A DNA stretch of 64,000 bases. Source: Candidatus Litorirhabdus singularis. Its GTDB lineage: Bacteria; Pseudomonadota; Gammaproteobacteria; Pseudomonadales; Halieaceae. Below are positions 53,522 to 61,852 of this stretch, one piece after another. The notes under the pieces are model-generated. The model was given only the letters and a program-made list of their open reading frames with translations. It ran no database searches and was not told the origin of the DNA. The number at the start of each line of letters is the position of its first letter. The first letter of the stretch is position 1. Both the position numbers and the translations under genes were made by a program. The stretch lies in assembly GCF_026262625.1 (NCBI RefSeq), contig NZ_SHNN01000002.1, positions 186,001 to 250,000 of the forward strand, given 5' to 3'.

Positions 53522-55753
53522 TCAGGCAGTTTTTCTGCTGCGTCGCGATGATTTTCGGTTTGACAGCCAGGTCTGCACGCTGGCTACTCGATCCACTGTA
53601 CCGGCGGCGCTGGCAGCGGCGACATTGGTGTTCACAAACTCGGTTATAGCGGCAGTGACCTGACGTGATAAGGCGTCGCCTTCTTGCGATGTGGACATCA
53701 ACATTAAATGTGGATTCAGTGGATCTACGGGCAGTTTCTGCTCGGCTCTGGTAAGTTCCAGAAAGCCCAGCGGTGTGCGTAGATCAGCAGCCCGCTTGAC
53801 GCCTTCTTTAGCCATGCGCTGCTGCATAAGATAGTCGTGTTCTTCACGATGTCTTTGCGCAGAGACCATAAAGTCATCGCGGTGAATAATGGCGAGATAG
53901 GGAATATCATACTTAACAATAATATCCAGTGCTCGAAGATGCAGTTGCTGATACTGCAGCGGTTCGTGCAAGGCTGCGCTGACTTCTTTCAGCAGTCCGT
54001 AGAACGAAACTTTTCGTAACAGGCGGCCGCCAATGACTCGCAGTCCATAGGGGATCTCGCGTCGCGACAAACTCTGCTGAAGGTCGTGGCGGTCCATCAG
54101 GTAGCGGATGCCGCGGTTGAGTGCGTTGACGGTTTGCTTGACCGTCGGTAGCAATGTGAACTTCAGCAGACGCTTGGGTTGGTTATCCAATACCAGATTG
54201 GGGTCGACTAAATGCAGCTGGCCGTGTTCATCTTTCTGATAAACCTGTTGCGGGCCGCCGTAGTCCAGGTCTTCACCGCGGCGCCAATGGCCAATCAGGC
54301 TGCGCGAGGTTTTATTGATATGCACAATATCGCTGGGTGCCCAGGTTGCCATCGCAACGATACCGCCGCTGCGCAGTGCCTGAATTAGCTTTTGATCTTC
54401 GCGCTTCAACTGTTCGAATTCAGGCAGGGGGCCCTCTTCTGAACCGACCAGAGACACCAGTAAATGATCGCAAATCACGCCGGCAATGGAGTGATGGCCG
54501 ACTGCAGTAGGGTGTCGCTTGTTCCAGTTCTGCAAAATGCCTTTGCGCAGTGCTTTGGCATAGTGAGGAAAGATGTCAGCGGCGGGCAATTTCTTGGCAT
54601 GGCTGCCTCTGTGCAATGCCGATACCGTCCATGCGCCGGGTAGCCTGATCAGGAAGTTTATGTAGCTGTAGAGGCCCATAAAGCCGTGCAACAGGTAAAC
54701 ATGGACACCATCTTCCTCAGTGCCGTAACGGACTTCCGCCTTGGTGGAAATATCTTGCCCATCTTCACGATACTGTAACTCCCCTTCATCGAAGTGCAGG
54801 GCGTTGTCGTCGGCGAAGACGTAGACCTTTTCACAGATGGCAGGTGATTCGCGCAGCATCCTCACCGGGGTTTCCATGACGGTTTGCTCGAAGTCAGCGG
54901 ACTCCTGCATTTCAAAGCGCCCTAGCGCCATTAGCTTGCGACTTCCCGCCAGCATGGCAACGATGCAACCGGCATTAACAATGGCGCCGCGGTTGAGCGT
55001 AACGCGGATGGCGCCGTTTTCTTTAAGTACAGCGACGCCTGGCTGTTTGTCTGCCAGTGCTGGACTATAGGGCGTAAAGGCGCCTAGCCCGCCATTGCGG
55101 CCGATTCCGGTCACCAGCAGGTGGCAGGCCATACTCTCGCCAAGATGCTCACGCAGCAGGGCTTCATAGCGACGGCGTTCTTGTTGGGCGCTGCGACCGG
55201 CCTGCGGGGCTTTACCGGCGCGTAAATAACTGGCAGTAGCATCCAGATCAAAGCGATAGACCATGGCGGCAGTAATCTGCTCCGCTGCATCCTCCGCCAT
55301 AATGGGGTAGGGCAGGGCCAGCATTTCGTTGACTCGCTTGATGCCATAACGCTCTACGAGTTTGGTGGCAAGAGGGCGCAGAAAAGTATTGCTCAGCGAA
55401 TCGGAAGCATTTTCCCAGTTGGACTCACCGGTCGATTCCTGCACGAAGAAAAAGCGCACATGCTCAATCCAGTTGATGTGATCAGCAAGGTGCTCAAGCC
55501 AAGCGCGGTATAATGCCTTCACGGTATTACCGCCACCGACCGCGATCGTAAAATACTGGTATTTAAAACCGGTGTCGGCGCTAAAACTGCCGTTTTTACA
55601 CCACTCCTGATATTTCTCCAACGTCGTGTTGGCTGCCAGCCGGCCCATCTCCTCCAGATTCCCGGCTATGCCGAGCTGAAATCCCGCCGCCTCTTGCGAT
55701 AGCAGCGGTTCGTTGTCTGCAGCAGCGCCTCTGAGCGCATTGAATAACTTCAT
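53522..55753 (-). CDS. Large protein with a 6-phosphogluconolactonase/NagB-like domain and an alpha/beta-hydrolase-like domain
   Basis: I do not recognise a named family for the whole 743-residue protein. Residues about 20-320 look like the sugar-phosphate isomerase/lactonase fold: FTIAVGGGNTVKALY (69-82), IEHVRFFFVQES, and GIGRNGGLGAF (216-226), where 6-phosphogluconolactonase or NagB would have GIGxDGH. The Asp and His of that motif are replaced, so catalysis there is doubtful. Residues about 350-700 look like an alpha/beta hydrolase: YLLHGFMG (353-360), a nucleophile-elbow-like GHHSIAG with Ser422, and YLAIIHRDDFMVSA (619-631) in the place of the catalytic Asp loop. The C-terminus is basic (SNRKSSRRSRK). 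No signal peptide. It is convergent with the LysR gene and stands alone. Confidence is high for a real gene, moderate for the fold calls. Confidence 0.8.
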   Translation of the reverse strand: MKLFNALRGAAADNEPLLSQEAAGFQLGIAGNLEEMGRLAANTTLEKYQEWCKNGSFSADTGFKYQYFTIAVGGGNTVKALYRAWLEHLADHINWIEHVRFFFVQESTGESNWENASDSLSNTFLRPLATKLVERYGIKRVNEMLALPYPIMAEDAAEQITAAMVYRFDLDATASYLRAGKAPQAGRSAQQERRRYEALLREHLGESMACHLLVTGIGRNGGLGAFTPYSPALADKQPGVAVLKENGAIRVTLNRGAIVNAGCIVAMLAGSRKLMALGRFEMQESADFEQTVMETPVRMLRESPAICEKVYVFADDNALHFDEGELQYREDGQDISTKAEVRYGTEEDGVHVYLLHGFMGLYSYINFLIRLPGAWTVSALHRGSHAKKLPAADIFPHYAKALRKGILQNWNKRHPTAVGHHSIAGVICDHLLVSLVGSEEGPLPEFEQLKREDQKLIQALRSGGIVAMATWAPSDIVHINKTSRSLIGHWRRGEDLDYGGPQQVYQKDEHGQLHLVDPNLVLDNQPKRLLKFTLLPTVKQTVNALNRGIRYLMDRHDLQQSLSRREIPYGLRVIGGRLLRKVSFYGLLKEVSAALHEPLQYQQLHLRALDIIVKYDIPYLAIIHRDDFMVSAQRHREEHDYLMQQRMAKEGVKRAADLRTPLGFLELTRAEQKLPVDPLNPHLMLMSTSQEGDALSRQVTAAITEFVNTNVAAASAAGTVDRVASVQTWLSNRKSSRRSRKTA

Positions 55754-55858
55754 TCTGGGTGCCCCAGCCCGAGACGGACTGGCTTGTGGGTTATCCTTCC
55801 ATTAGAGCGGAAATAATTAGGCATTACCTTCTAATTTTCCTCATATTGGGGCACGGCT

Positions 55859-57559
55859 TCACAGGGGCTGAAAGCCGGCCCTGAGATCCTTTTTTAGTAC
55901 TTTGCCAGACGGATTGCGTGGCAACGGTGCGCTGTGTATCCAGACTTGGTGGGGTACCTTGAAGTTTGCCAGGTGCTCTGCGGCGTAGGCGGTTACGTCA
56001 GCCGGGCTCAGTTCAGTCCCCTCGCGTGGCACCACTGCGGCCGCCAGCGCCTCGCCCATTTTCTCGTCGGGTACGCCAAATACGGCCGCCTCGACAATAT
56101 CGGGGTGGTCAAACAGTACGGATTCAATCTCAGCGGGATAGATGTTTTCACCGCCACGTATCACCATATCTTTGGCGCGATCTGACAGGAAAAGATAGCC
56201 ATCTTCGTCGAAATACCCAATATCTCCCGAGTTAAACCATCCTGCAACGAAATCTTTCGCGGTTGCCTCCGGACGATTCCAGTACTCGCGGATCAGGGTC
56301 GGTGTCTTTATCCATAGTTCACCAGCAGTCCCCGTAGGTAACTCTTCGCCGTTAGCATCGCGGATACTGATTTGTACCGTCGCATAGGGAAACCCAGCGC
56401 TATTGGGCTTGCTCTGGAAAGGTTTGCCAGTGAAGGCAGTGCCGATGGCATTGGTTTCGGTCAGACCCCAGCCGGTACCGGGATAGCCGTTGGTAACTTT
56501 CTGCTCAATCAAGCGGGCAGCGCGCGGTGGTGTGGCAGAACCGCCGGCGCCCACGCTGGAAAGGGAGCTGGTATCGCGGCTGTCAAAGTTAGGAGATTCG
56601 AACAGTTGCAGCAGTTGGGCGGGTGCTGCATTGGCGATGGTGATTTTTTCACTCTCAATCATTTCCAGAGCTATCTCTGGATCCCATTTGTAGAGCATGA
56701 CTATCTTGCGCCCAGCTTTCAGCGCGGTCATAAAGACAGCGTGACAGCCGCTCACATGGAACAGGGGTACCGCCAACATCTGGGTAGGTTCCAGCCCGCT
56801 TTCCATCATGGCACCGATGGCCTCCGGGTTGATCATGGCTGAAGCCATACCCATGACTTCAAAATTCTGAATCGCCTGACCCAGCGCATAGTGGGTAGAG
56901 ATTGCACCCTTGGGTGCGCCGGTGGTACCGGAGGTATACAACATGAGTGCGAGATCTTCACCACTGATGGCGACGGCGGGCATTGTCGCGGTTTCATGGC
57001 CTTGCACGAAGTGCTCCAGGTCGTAAACGCTGACGCCGCTATTGGGTTGCTCTGGCCGCACAATCACCGCGGGAATGCCGGCGTCCTCCAATGCAGTCGC
57101 AATCAGATCAAAACGTTGTTGATCACAAAACGCGACCCTGGCGCCGGCGTCTTCGATGGCGAATTGCAATTCTCGCGCCTTACCCCAACTGTTCAAGGGC
57201 ACGGCGACTGCGCCTATCGAGATAATGGCAATAAAAGCGGCCATCCACTCGGGGTAATTGCGCATGGCAATGACGACTCGGTCGCCTTTGTTCACGCCCA
57301 ATTCCTGTTGCAGCTGATGGCCAATACTGGCGGCCAGTTGCAGCATTTGGGTGAAGGTCCAGCGCTCCCCCTCGTAGATGACGAATTCTTTGTCACCATG
57401 GACGGCGGCGGCCGTGAACACTTCCAGCATAGTAGCTGGCGCTTCTGCAAACTCCACGTAATCGACGCCGTGCCGAGTGATCGACTGCGTGGCGAAAGGT
57501 GACCCGGCTGCGGTGAGTTGGGCGAGGGCTTCGTCAAAAGCGCGTTTGTAGTCAGACAT
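55859..57559 (-). CDS. AMP-dependent acyl-CoA synthetase (FadD type)
   Basis: Acyl-CoA ligase of 566 residues from the ATG at 57559, which has AGGGAA upstream. The open frame extends 31 codons earlier without homology. The P-loop LMLYTSGTTGAPKGA, the acyl/adenine region GYPGTGWGLTETNAIGTAFTG, the hinge SDRAKDMVIRGGENIYPAEIE and the C-terminal Lys region LPRNPSGKVLKKDL are all present. It likely activates fatty, sterol-derived or aromatic acids. It is divergent from an Old Yellow Enzyme gene across a 188-base region. Confidence 0.94.
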   Translation of the reverse strand: MSDYKRAFDEALAQLTAAGSPFATQSITRHGVDYVEFAEAPATMLEVFTAAAVHGDKEFVIYEGERWTFTQMLQLAASIGHQLQQELGVNKGDRVVIAMRNYPEWMAAFIAIISIGAVAVPLNSWGKARELQFAIEDAGARVAFCDQQRFDLIATALEDAGIPAVIVRPEQPNSGVSVYDLEHFVQGHETATMPAVAISGEDLALMLYTSGTTGAPKGAISTHYALGQAIQNFEVMGMASAMINPEAIGAMMESGLEPTQMLAVPLFHVSGCHAVFMTALKAGRKIVMLYKWDPEIALEMIESEKITIANAAPAQLLQLFESPNFDSRDTSSLSSVGAGGSATPPRAARLIEQKVTNGYPGTGWGLTETNAIGTAFTGKPFQSKPNSAGFPYATVQISIRDANGEELPTGTAGELWIKTPTLIREYWNRPEATAKDFVAGWFNSGDIGYFDEDGYLFLSDRAKDMVIRGGENIYPAEIESVLFDHPDIVEAAVFGVPDEKMGEALAAAVVPREGTELSPADVTAYAAEHLANFKVPHQVWIHSAPLPRNPSGKVLKKDLRAGFQPL

Positions 57560-57747
57560 CTGGTTTCCCTGGGTGAATGCTCTGCACGTAACTGCAGACC
57601 ATAGGTGTATTTTGGAGCAAATATTGTAAGAACAGCGACCCTGTTGTGGCAAGGCTTGCAGTATCAGCAGCCATACTGGCGCTGCTGATTTTGCCGCTGA
57701 GGAGTGTTAGAGTCAGCCGTCTTCGTAAACGTCTACAGGAACTCTTC

Positions 57748-58857
57748 ATGACAGATTACAGCAGTCTGTACCGACCCTTTGGCCTCGGTCCGCTCGAACT
57801 CCCCAACCGCATCGTTATGGCGCCTATGACCCGTAATATGTCTCCTAATAATGTGCCCAGTGACGATGTCGTTGAATACTATCGTCGTCGAGCGGCGGGT
57901 GGCACCGGTTTGATTATCACCGAAGGCACCTGTGTTGATCATATCGCCGCTAGCGGTTATCCCGATGTGCCGTACTTTCACGGAGCGGACTCCCTGGCGG
58001 GTTGGCGCCGGGTCGTTGAAGCCGTGCATGCGGAAGGGGGCAAGATTGCACCGCAGCTGTGGCATGTCGGGGGGATGCGTAAGGCCGGTACGCCACCGGA
58101 GGGCGATGTGGATGGCTACTGCCCCAGTGGTATGAATATGCCTGGCAAGGTCAATCGCCGGGTTATGACACAGCAGGATATTCACGACTGTGTTGACGCG
58201 TTTGCGCGTGGCGCGGCCGCTGCCAAGGAGTTGGGTTTTGATGCCGTGGAAATACACGGCGCCCATGGTTACTTGGTCGATCAGTTTTTTTGGGAGGGAA
58301 CTAATATCCGTGATGATGAATACGGTGGCTCGATGCAGAAGCGCAGTCGCTTCGCGATTGAAATTATCGAGGCGACCCGAGCTGCCGTAGGCCCCGATTT
58401 TCCCATTATTTTTCGCTTTTCACAGTGGAAACAGCAGGACTTTGATGCGCGACTGGTGCAGAACGAGACTGAGCTAGAGCAATTCCTGATGCCACTCAGT
58501 GAAGCGGGTGTGGATATTTTCCACTGTTCAACGCGGCGCTTCTGGGAACCTGAATTTGAGGGCAGTGATCTCAACTTGGCGGGCTGGACTAAAAAGATAA
58601 CCGGTAAGCCCACCATTACCGTCGGCAGCGTCGGACTCAATCACGACTTTATCCCGCTACCTGGTGAAGCCACCTTTCGCGAAGCAGAGCCGGCCAGTTT
58701 GGATAGCCTGATTGAGAGAATGGAGCGGGATGAGTTCGACCTTGTCGCAGTTGGGCGCGCCATGATTGCCAACCCGGACTGGGCCGCGCGCGTGCGTGAG
58801 GGTCATCTGGATACTATGCAGGCGTTCGAGAAGGAGCAATTGTTCGCGCTAACTTAG
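57748..58857 (+). CDS. Old Yellow Enzyme family NADH:flavin oxidoreductase
   Basis: FMN-dependent ene-reductase, 369 residues from the ATG at 57748 (ACAGGAA upstream); the open frame before it lacks homology. The barrel starts LYRPFGLGPLELPNRIVMAPMTRN and contains QLWHVGG, the substrate-binding HGAHGYLVDQFF, and the FMN-phosphate region TVGSVGL plus VAVGRAMIANPDW. It reduces activated C=C bonds such as alpha,beta-unsaturated carbonyls. Its neighbour is a divergent acyl-CoA synthetase. The gene ends directly against a truncated DUF3291 remnant. Confidence 0.93.
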   Translation: MTDYSSLYRPFGLGPLELPNRIVMAPMTRNMSPNNVPSDDVVEYYRRRAAGGTGLIITEGTCVDHIAASGYPDVPYFHGADSLAGWRRVVEAVHAEGGKIAPQLWHVGGMRKAGTPPEGDVDGYCPSGMNMPGKVNRRVMTQQDIHDCVDAFARGAAAAKELGFDAVEIHGAHGYLVDQFFWEGTNIRDDEYGGSMQKRSRFAIEIIEATRAAVGPDFPIIFRFSQWKQQDFDARLVQNETELEQFLMPLSEAGVDIFHCSTRRFWEPEFEGSDLNLAGWTKKITGKPTITVGSVGLNHDFIPLPGEATFREAEPASLDSLIERMERDEFDLVAVGRAMIANPDWAARVREGHLDTMQAFEKEQLFALT

Positions 58858-59161
58858 GCGCGGCAATGCCACCGATATTGATGTTGGCGGGAAAGCTTTG
58901 TTGCTCGCGAATATGTCGGTTTGGGAGTCTGCTGACAGACTGTTCGACTACGTCTACAGATCTGCGCATCGCGATGTCATGGTAAAGCGCCGCGCTGGGT
59001 TCGAAAAATCGCTGCAACTTTATCAAGTGTTGTGGTGGATACCGGCGGGACACATACCGAGCGCGGAGGAGGGCTTGCAAAAGTTGAAACTGCTGTGGGG
59101 CAACGGTCCCAGTGCTGAGGTTTTCACTTTCAAACTAATAGCTGAGACTTTAGCCGCTTAA
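58853..59161 (+). pseudogene. DUF3291 family gene lacking its 5' half
   Basis: The frame from 58853 to 59161 encodes the C-terminal half of a DUF3291 protein: NATDIDVGGKALLLANMSVWES, FDYVYRSAHRDVMVKRR, VLWWIPAGHIPSAEEGLQKL and AEVFTFKL are its conserved blocks. Family members are usually about 140-150 residues and begin some 50 residues earlier. Here the frame runs straight into a stop at 58850-58852, inside the end of the Old Yellow Enzyme gene, and no good start or ribosome-binding site precedes the conserved part. A short product from the TTG at 58898 (87 residues) or the ATG at 58913 is possible, but a deletion remnant is likelier. Confidence 0.65.
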
Positions 59162-59194
59162 CAGCTACTTGCTAGCAAGGACTTTATAGTAGGC

Positions 59195-59222
59195 AAAAAA
59201 AAAGGCCCTCACAAGGAGAGCC
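59195..59222 (-). terminator. Rho-independent terminator of the phasin-like gene
   Basis: On the minus strand GGCTCTC-CTTGT-GAGGGCC forms a 7-base stem (one G-U pair) followed by nine T. It begins 45 bases after the stop of the phasin-like gene. Confidence 0.82.
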
Positions 59223-59267
59223 TGACACAGGCGCGTTACCGCGCCCGGGTCTTAACTGTGCAGCTGA

Positions 59268-59696
59268 TTAAGCTGCTTTAGCCGGTGTAAAACGATCTTT
59301 GACGCTAACAACAGCATCTTCAACCTGGTTCTGAACTTTGCTTAGCTGCTGACGTGCATCGCCGACAACTTCATCGAAAGCCGGTACGTCGATACTGTCA
59401 ACACGCTTTTCCAACTGCTTGCGAAGCTTGGCGCCACGCTTTTCCAGATCACTGACACGCTTTTCGTTTTGCTTGCGCGCTGTTTCCAGATTGGCTTGAA
59501 TACTATCAACGCTCTTACCAATAACGCCGAGGTAAACGTTAACAGCGCGTTCTGCGACCTTGATGAAGGCGGGGCTGGTCTGCTTGGTAGCAGCCTTTTT
59601 AGCCGTGGTCTTCTTGGCAGCGGTCTTTGGTGCAGGGGCTTTTTTGGCAGAGACTTTCTTCGCCGGTGCTTTCTTTGCTTTGGGTGCTGTGGCCAT
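59268..59696 (-). CDS. Phasin-like protein with a Lys/Ala-rich histone-H1-like N-terminus
   Basis: A 142-residue protein in two parts. Residues 1-40 are Lys/Ala/Pro-rich with repeated AKK and KKA units resembling histone H1 or the tail of PhaF. Residues about 43-140 are an amphipathic, coiled-coil-prone stretch (FIKVAERAVNVYLGVIGKSV, then many Glu/Lys/Gln heptads), as in phasins that coat polyhydroxyalkanoate granules. PhaF has the basic part at the C-terminus, so the order here is reversed. AGGAG sits seven bases before the ATG and a strong terminator follows the stop. No PHA synthase is in the window. It could instead be a nucleoid protein. Confidence 0.75.
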   Translation of the reverse strand: MATAPKAKKAPAKKVSAKKAPAPKTAAKKTTAKKAATKQTSPAFIKVAERAVNVYLGVIGKSVDSIQANLETARKQNEKRVSDLEKRGAKLRKQLEKRVDSIDVPAFDEVVGDARQQLSKVQNQVEDAVVSVKDRFTPAKAA

Positions 59697-59884
59697 TTTC
59701 TATCTCCTGATACTTCAGTTTGTTTGGTTACGGCAGAACAATGACTTGTTTGGAAACATCATTGCCCTGTCTACAAATGCGAAGATACGGAGATTTTTTA
59801 GAATCTACTGCCTAAAAAAAGTGAGAACTATTTACAACCCGGTCTTTGCTGCGCGCACCGCCAACATCTCGGGAGTTGCGCAGA

Positions 59885-60499
59885 CTAGAGTAGCTGGCGA
59901 AGTCTATGCTCGATGAGCGGCAAACGGTCGTTGCCGAAGTACATATGATCGGTGTCTATAAACATCGTAGGCGAGCCATAGCCACCTCTGGAAATAACCT
60001 CTTCGGTGTTCTCGCGTAACTTCAGCTTGATAGCCTCGGAGTCCAGTTCCATCAAAAACTTATCACGTGACATGCCCAGCTCTGCTGCGATGTCGGCTAG
60101 AATATCTGCGCCGGAAACATCCTGATGATCGCTCCAGTAACCTCTGAACAAACGTTCTGAAAACGCCTCGCCGATGTCGTTTTCCAGTGCGACTAGACAA
60201 CCGCGCATCATTTTGACCGAGTTAACCTGCAGGTGGAAGCTCGGCCAGTTAATTCGAATGTCGCGGTACTCGGCCCACTCGCCCAGATCTATCATCATTT
60301 GTTCAATACGGGGCTTGTTCTGAAAGATCTTCTCGCGGGCTGCATAAAGATCGGGATTAACCGCATTGAAAACACCGCCTACCAGAATCGGTCGCCACTC
60401 TATGTCTATGCCCAACTCAGCCGCCATTGGTCTGATGCCGGCAAAGGCGAGATAAGTCCAGGGTGAGGAGCAGTCGTAAAAGAATTCCAGTTTTGGCAT
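59885..60499 (-). CDS. 2-hydroxychromene-2-carboxylate isomerase family protein (DsbA/GST-kappa fold)
   Basis: Thioredoxin-fold protein of 204 residues from the ATG at 60499; codons upstream in frame lack homology. LEFFYDCSSPWTYLAFAGIRP at the N-terminus has the Ser of the HCCA isomerase/GST kappa active site in place of the DsbA CxxC. WRPILVGGVFNAVN and the cis-Pro region GGYGSPTMFIDTDHMYFGNDRL complete the signature. The family isomerises a chromene carboxylate in naphthalene degradation using glutathione, but members act on other compounds too. It lies 74 bases downstream of the cyclotransferase gene and may belong to that operon. Confidence 0.88.
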   Translation of the reverse strand: MPKLEFFYDCSSPWTYLAFAGIRPMAAELGIDIEWRPILVGGVFNAVNPDLYAAREKIFQNKPRIEQMMIDLGEWAEYRDIRINWPSFHLQVNSVKMMRGCLVALENDIGEAFSERLFRGYWSDHQDVSGADILADIAAELGMSRDKFLMELDSEAIKLKLRENTEEVISRGGYGSPTMFIDTDHMYFGNDRLPLIEHRLRQLL

Positions 60500-60573
60500 G
60501 CCAGGTCTCGAGATTGTTTGGTTGGTGCAGAGCTTAATACAGGCTGTCCTTCGCAGCAAAGAATCAGTGCCGG

Positions 60574-61080
60574 CTAAGGCGATTGGTACAAACTCATTTC
60601 CAGATTGTGGCGCTTTTTGTCGGGATCCTGGGTGGCCGGCGTAGCCGCAATATCTGCGACATAATCGTGCGGGAGTCGAGCGGCTCGAGCGCCGGTAAGC
60701 ACATGATTCAGATACCAGGTATAAGGCGGGAGATTTTCGGCAATGCGAATGGCGCTGTAGGTGAAGCAGGAGTGCAAGACACCCTCGGGGCAGCTTACCT
60801 GCACCTGGCTAATTTCGTAGCCCCATCCAACGCCTTCGATGCGATCCAGAATGGGTTTCTCTGCACCGTCGAGTTCGTAGAGTATGCCGATCACCGAGTG
60901 CTGCTCATTGCCGCTGTAAAACGCGTTGCATTTGCCCGAACCGTCTTTGCCCGCTTTATGAAATAGCAGCTGATGCCGGGGTAGTACATGTATACCGAGG
61001 CTATGCGCACTAGGTGTGCGGGCCAGCAGCCTGGCGCTGGACATGTTCGAGCCGTAGGCGAAGTACTTCAGCGCGCTCAT
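60574..61080 (-). CDS. Gamma-glutamylcyclotransferase family protein
   Basis: A 168-residue protein of the GGCT/AIG2-like fold. YGSNM at residues 9-13 is the substrate loop and Glu82 in LDRIEGVGWGYE is the catalytic base, arranged as in human GGCT (LDRxEGVxxGxY). The reaction in that family is cleavage of gamma-glutamyl amino acids to 5-oxoproline and a free amino acid. This is notable because pxpABC (5-oxoprolinase) is in the same window. It overlaps nrtS by four bases upstream. Substrate remains to be shown. Confidence 0.85.
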   Translation of the reverse strand: MSALKYFAYGSNMSSARLLARTPSAHSLGIHVLPRHQLLFHKAGKDGSGKCNAFYSGNEQHSVIGILYELDGAEKPILDRIEGVGWGYEISQVQVSCPEGVLHSCFTYSAIRIAENLPPYTWYLNHVLTGARAARLPHDYVADIAATPATQDPDKKRHNLEMSLYQSP

Positions 61081-61334
61081 GGGCGTGATCCGGGTACTGG
61101 GCTCGGTTGTTCGGTTCCCTGTAACGCTCTGGCAGAGGAATAAGTCGAGACCCCATAGGGAACCAGATAAGTGAGGCCTACTTGTAGCCAGCGGCCACTG
61201 CTCATGCCCCCTTCAAGCAGTGCCGGTCCATGATTGATGGCGGCGAGAACGCTGCCAACCAGAAGTGACAACTTCAGGGCCGTGATGACCACCGGGCGGC
61301 GCAAAGCGATGCTGAGCAAGCTCGAATCACTCAT
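61077..61334 (-). CDS. nrtS: NrtS-like small membrane protein
   Basis: An 85-residue protein with two hydrophobic helices (about residues 17-35 and 49-66). LKLSLLVGSVLAAINHG and WLQVGLTYLVPYGVSTYSS match the small nitrate/nitrite transporter family NrtS known from bacteria and some cyanobacteria. It overlaps the cyclotransferase gene by four bases and the preceding hypothetical gene by eight bases. No nitrate or nitrite reductase is nearby, so nitrate transport is only a family-based suggestion. Confidence 0.75.
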   Translation of the reverse strand: MSDSSLLSIALRRPVVITALKLSLLVGSVLAAINHGPALLEGGMSSGRWLQVGLTYLVPYGVSTYSSARALQGTEQPSPVPGSRP

Positions 61335-61749
61335 CGAGATTAGAGTGTCGGTTAGTGTGCACAGTGGTGCTGACCTGCAGTTCGCGCTGGGAAGGGTTCT
61401 CGATAATCACACTGGGGTCGGTCGTGCTGATAAGCCGATAACTGCGATACAACTCGCCAAACGCAGCCAGTAGGTGTCGCTCACCTCGCGCCAGGGAGTC
61501 GCGTATCTGTTGCTCCCTTTCACCAGGGGTCAGATTGGCTATGTCGGGGGGTAACGACTGCTCTGCCGCCACCAATACTTTGACGATATTATCGGCGGTT
61601 TCTGCCGCAGCCTGCTGGAATATAGGTTCGTAGGCGCGATAGTCCTGTCTTAGCTGATTGAGCGCTTTCAGATTAGTGCGGGTCTGTTGCACGGCAAACC
61701 GTGCTGGTGCTGTGGCCAGTTTGAAGACGCGAGAGGTGAGGCTGACCAT
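61327..61749 (-). CDS. Hypothetical protein, coupled to nrtS
   Basis: I do not recognise this 140-residue protein. It is mostly helical and hydrophilic, with a basic N-terminus (VFKLATAPARFAVQQTRTN) and a central charged stretch LTPGEREQQIRDSLARGERHL. The C-terminal part ends in a polar tail. There is no signal peptide or membrane helix. It overlaps nrtS by eight bases and appears to be the first gene of a three-gene coupled group. The alternative, a chance frame, is unlikely given the coupling. Confidence 0.6.
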   Translation of the reverse strand: MVSLTSRVFKLATAPARFAVQQTRTNLKALNQLRQDYRAYEPIFQQAAAETADNIVKVLVAAEQSLPPDIANLTPGEREQQIRDSLARGERHLLAAFGELYRSYRLISTTDPSVIIENPSQRELQVSTTVHTNRHSNLDE

Positions 61750-61812
61750 AACTGAGGACCATGCCGAATGGGAGGTCTAGTGTAACGAGGGCGGGGGTCA
61801 AACGAAAGGGAG

Positions 61813-61836
61813 TTAACCCCGCCGTAGCGGGGTTAA
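61813..61836 (-). terminator. Hairpin terminator after thiolase copy 2
   Basis: A perfect 10-base stem, TTAACCCCGC/GCGGGGTTAA with a four-base loop, lies 16 bases after the thiolase stop on the minus strand. The following sequence is CTCCCTTTCGTTT, only partly T-rich. A good candidate for the end of the hydratase-thiolase transcript. Confidence 0.7.
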
Positions 61837-61852
61837 GCAGTAACGCAGTGTA

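Noticed and set aside
56891-57502. 203-codon open frame on the plus strand
   Set aside because: A shadow of the acyl-CoA synthetase gene on the opposite strand; no ribosome-binding site and low-quality amino acid pattern.
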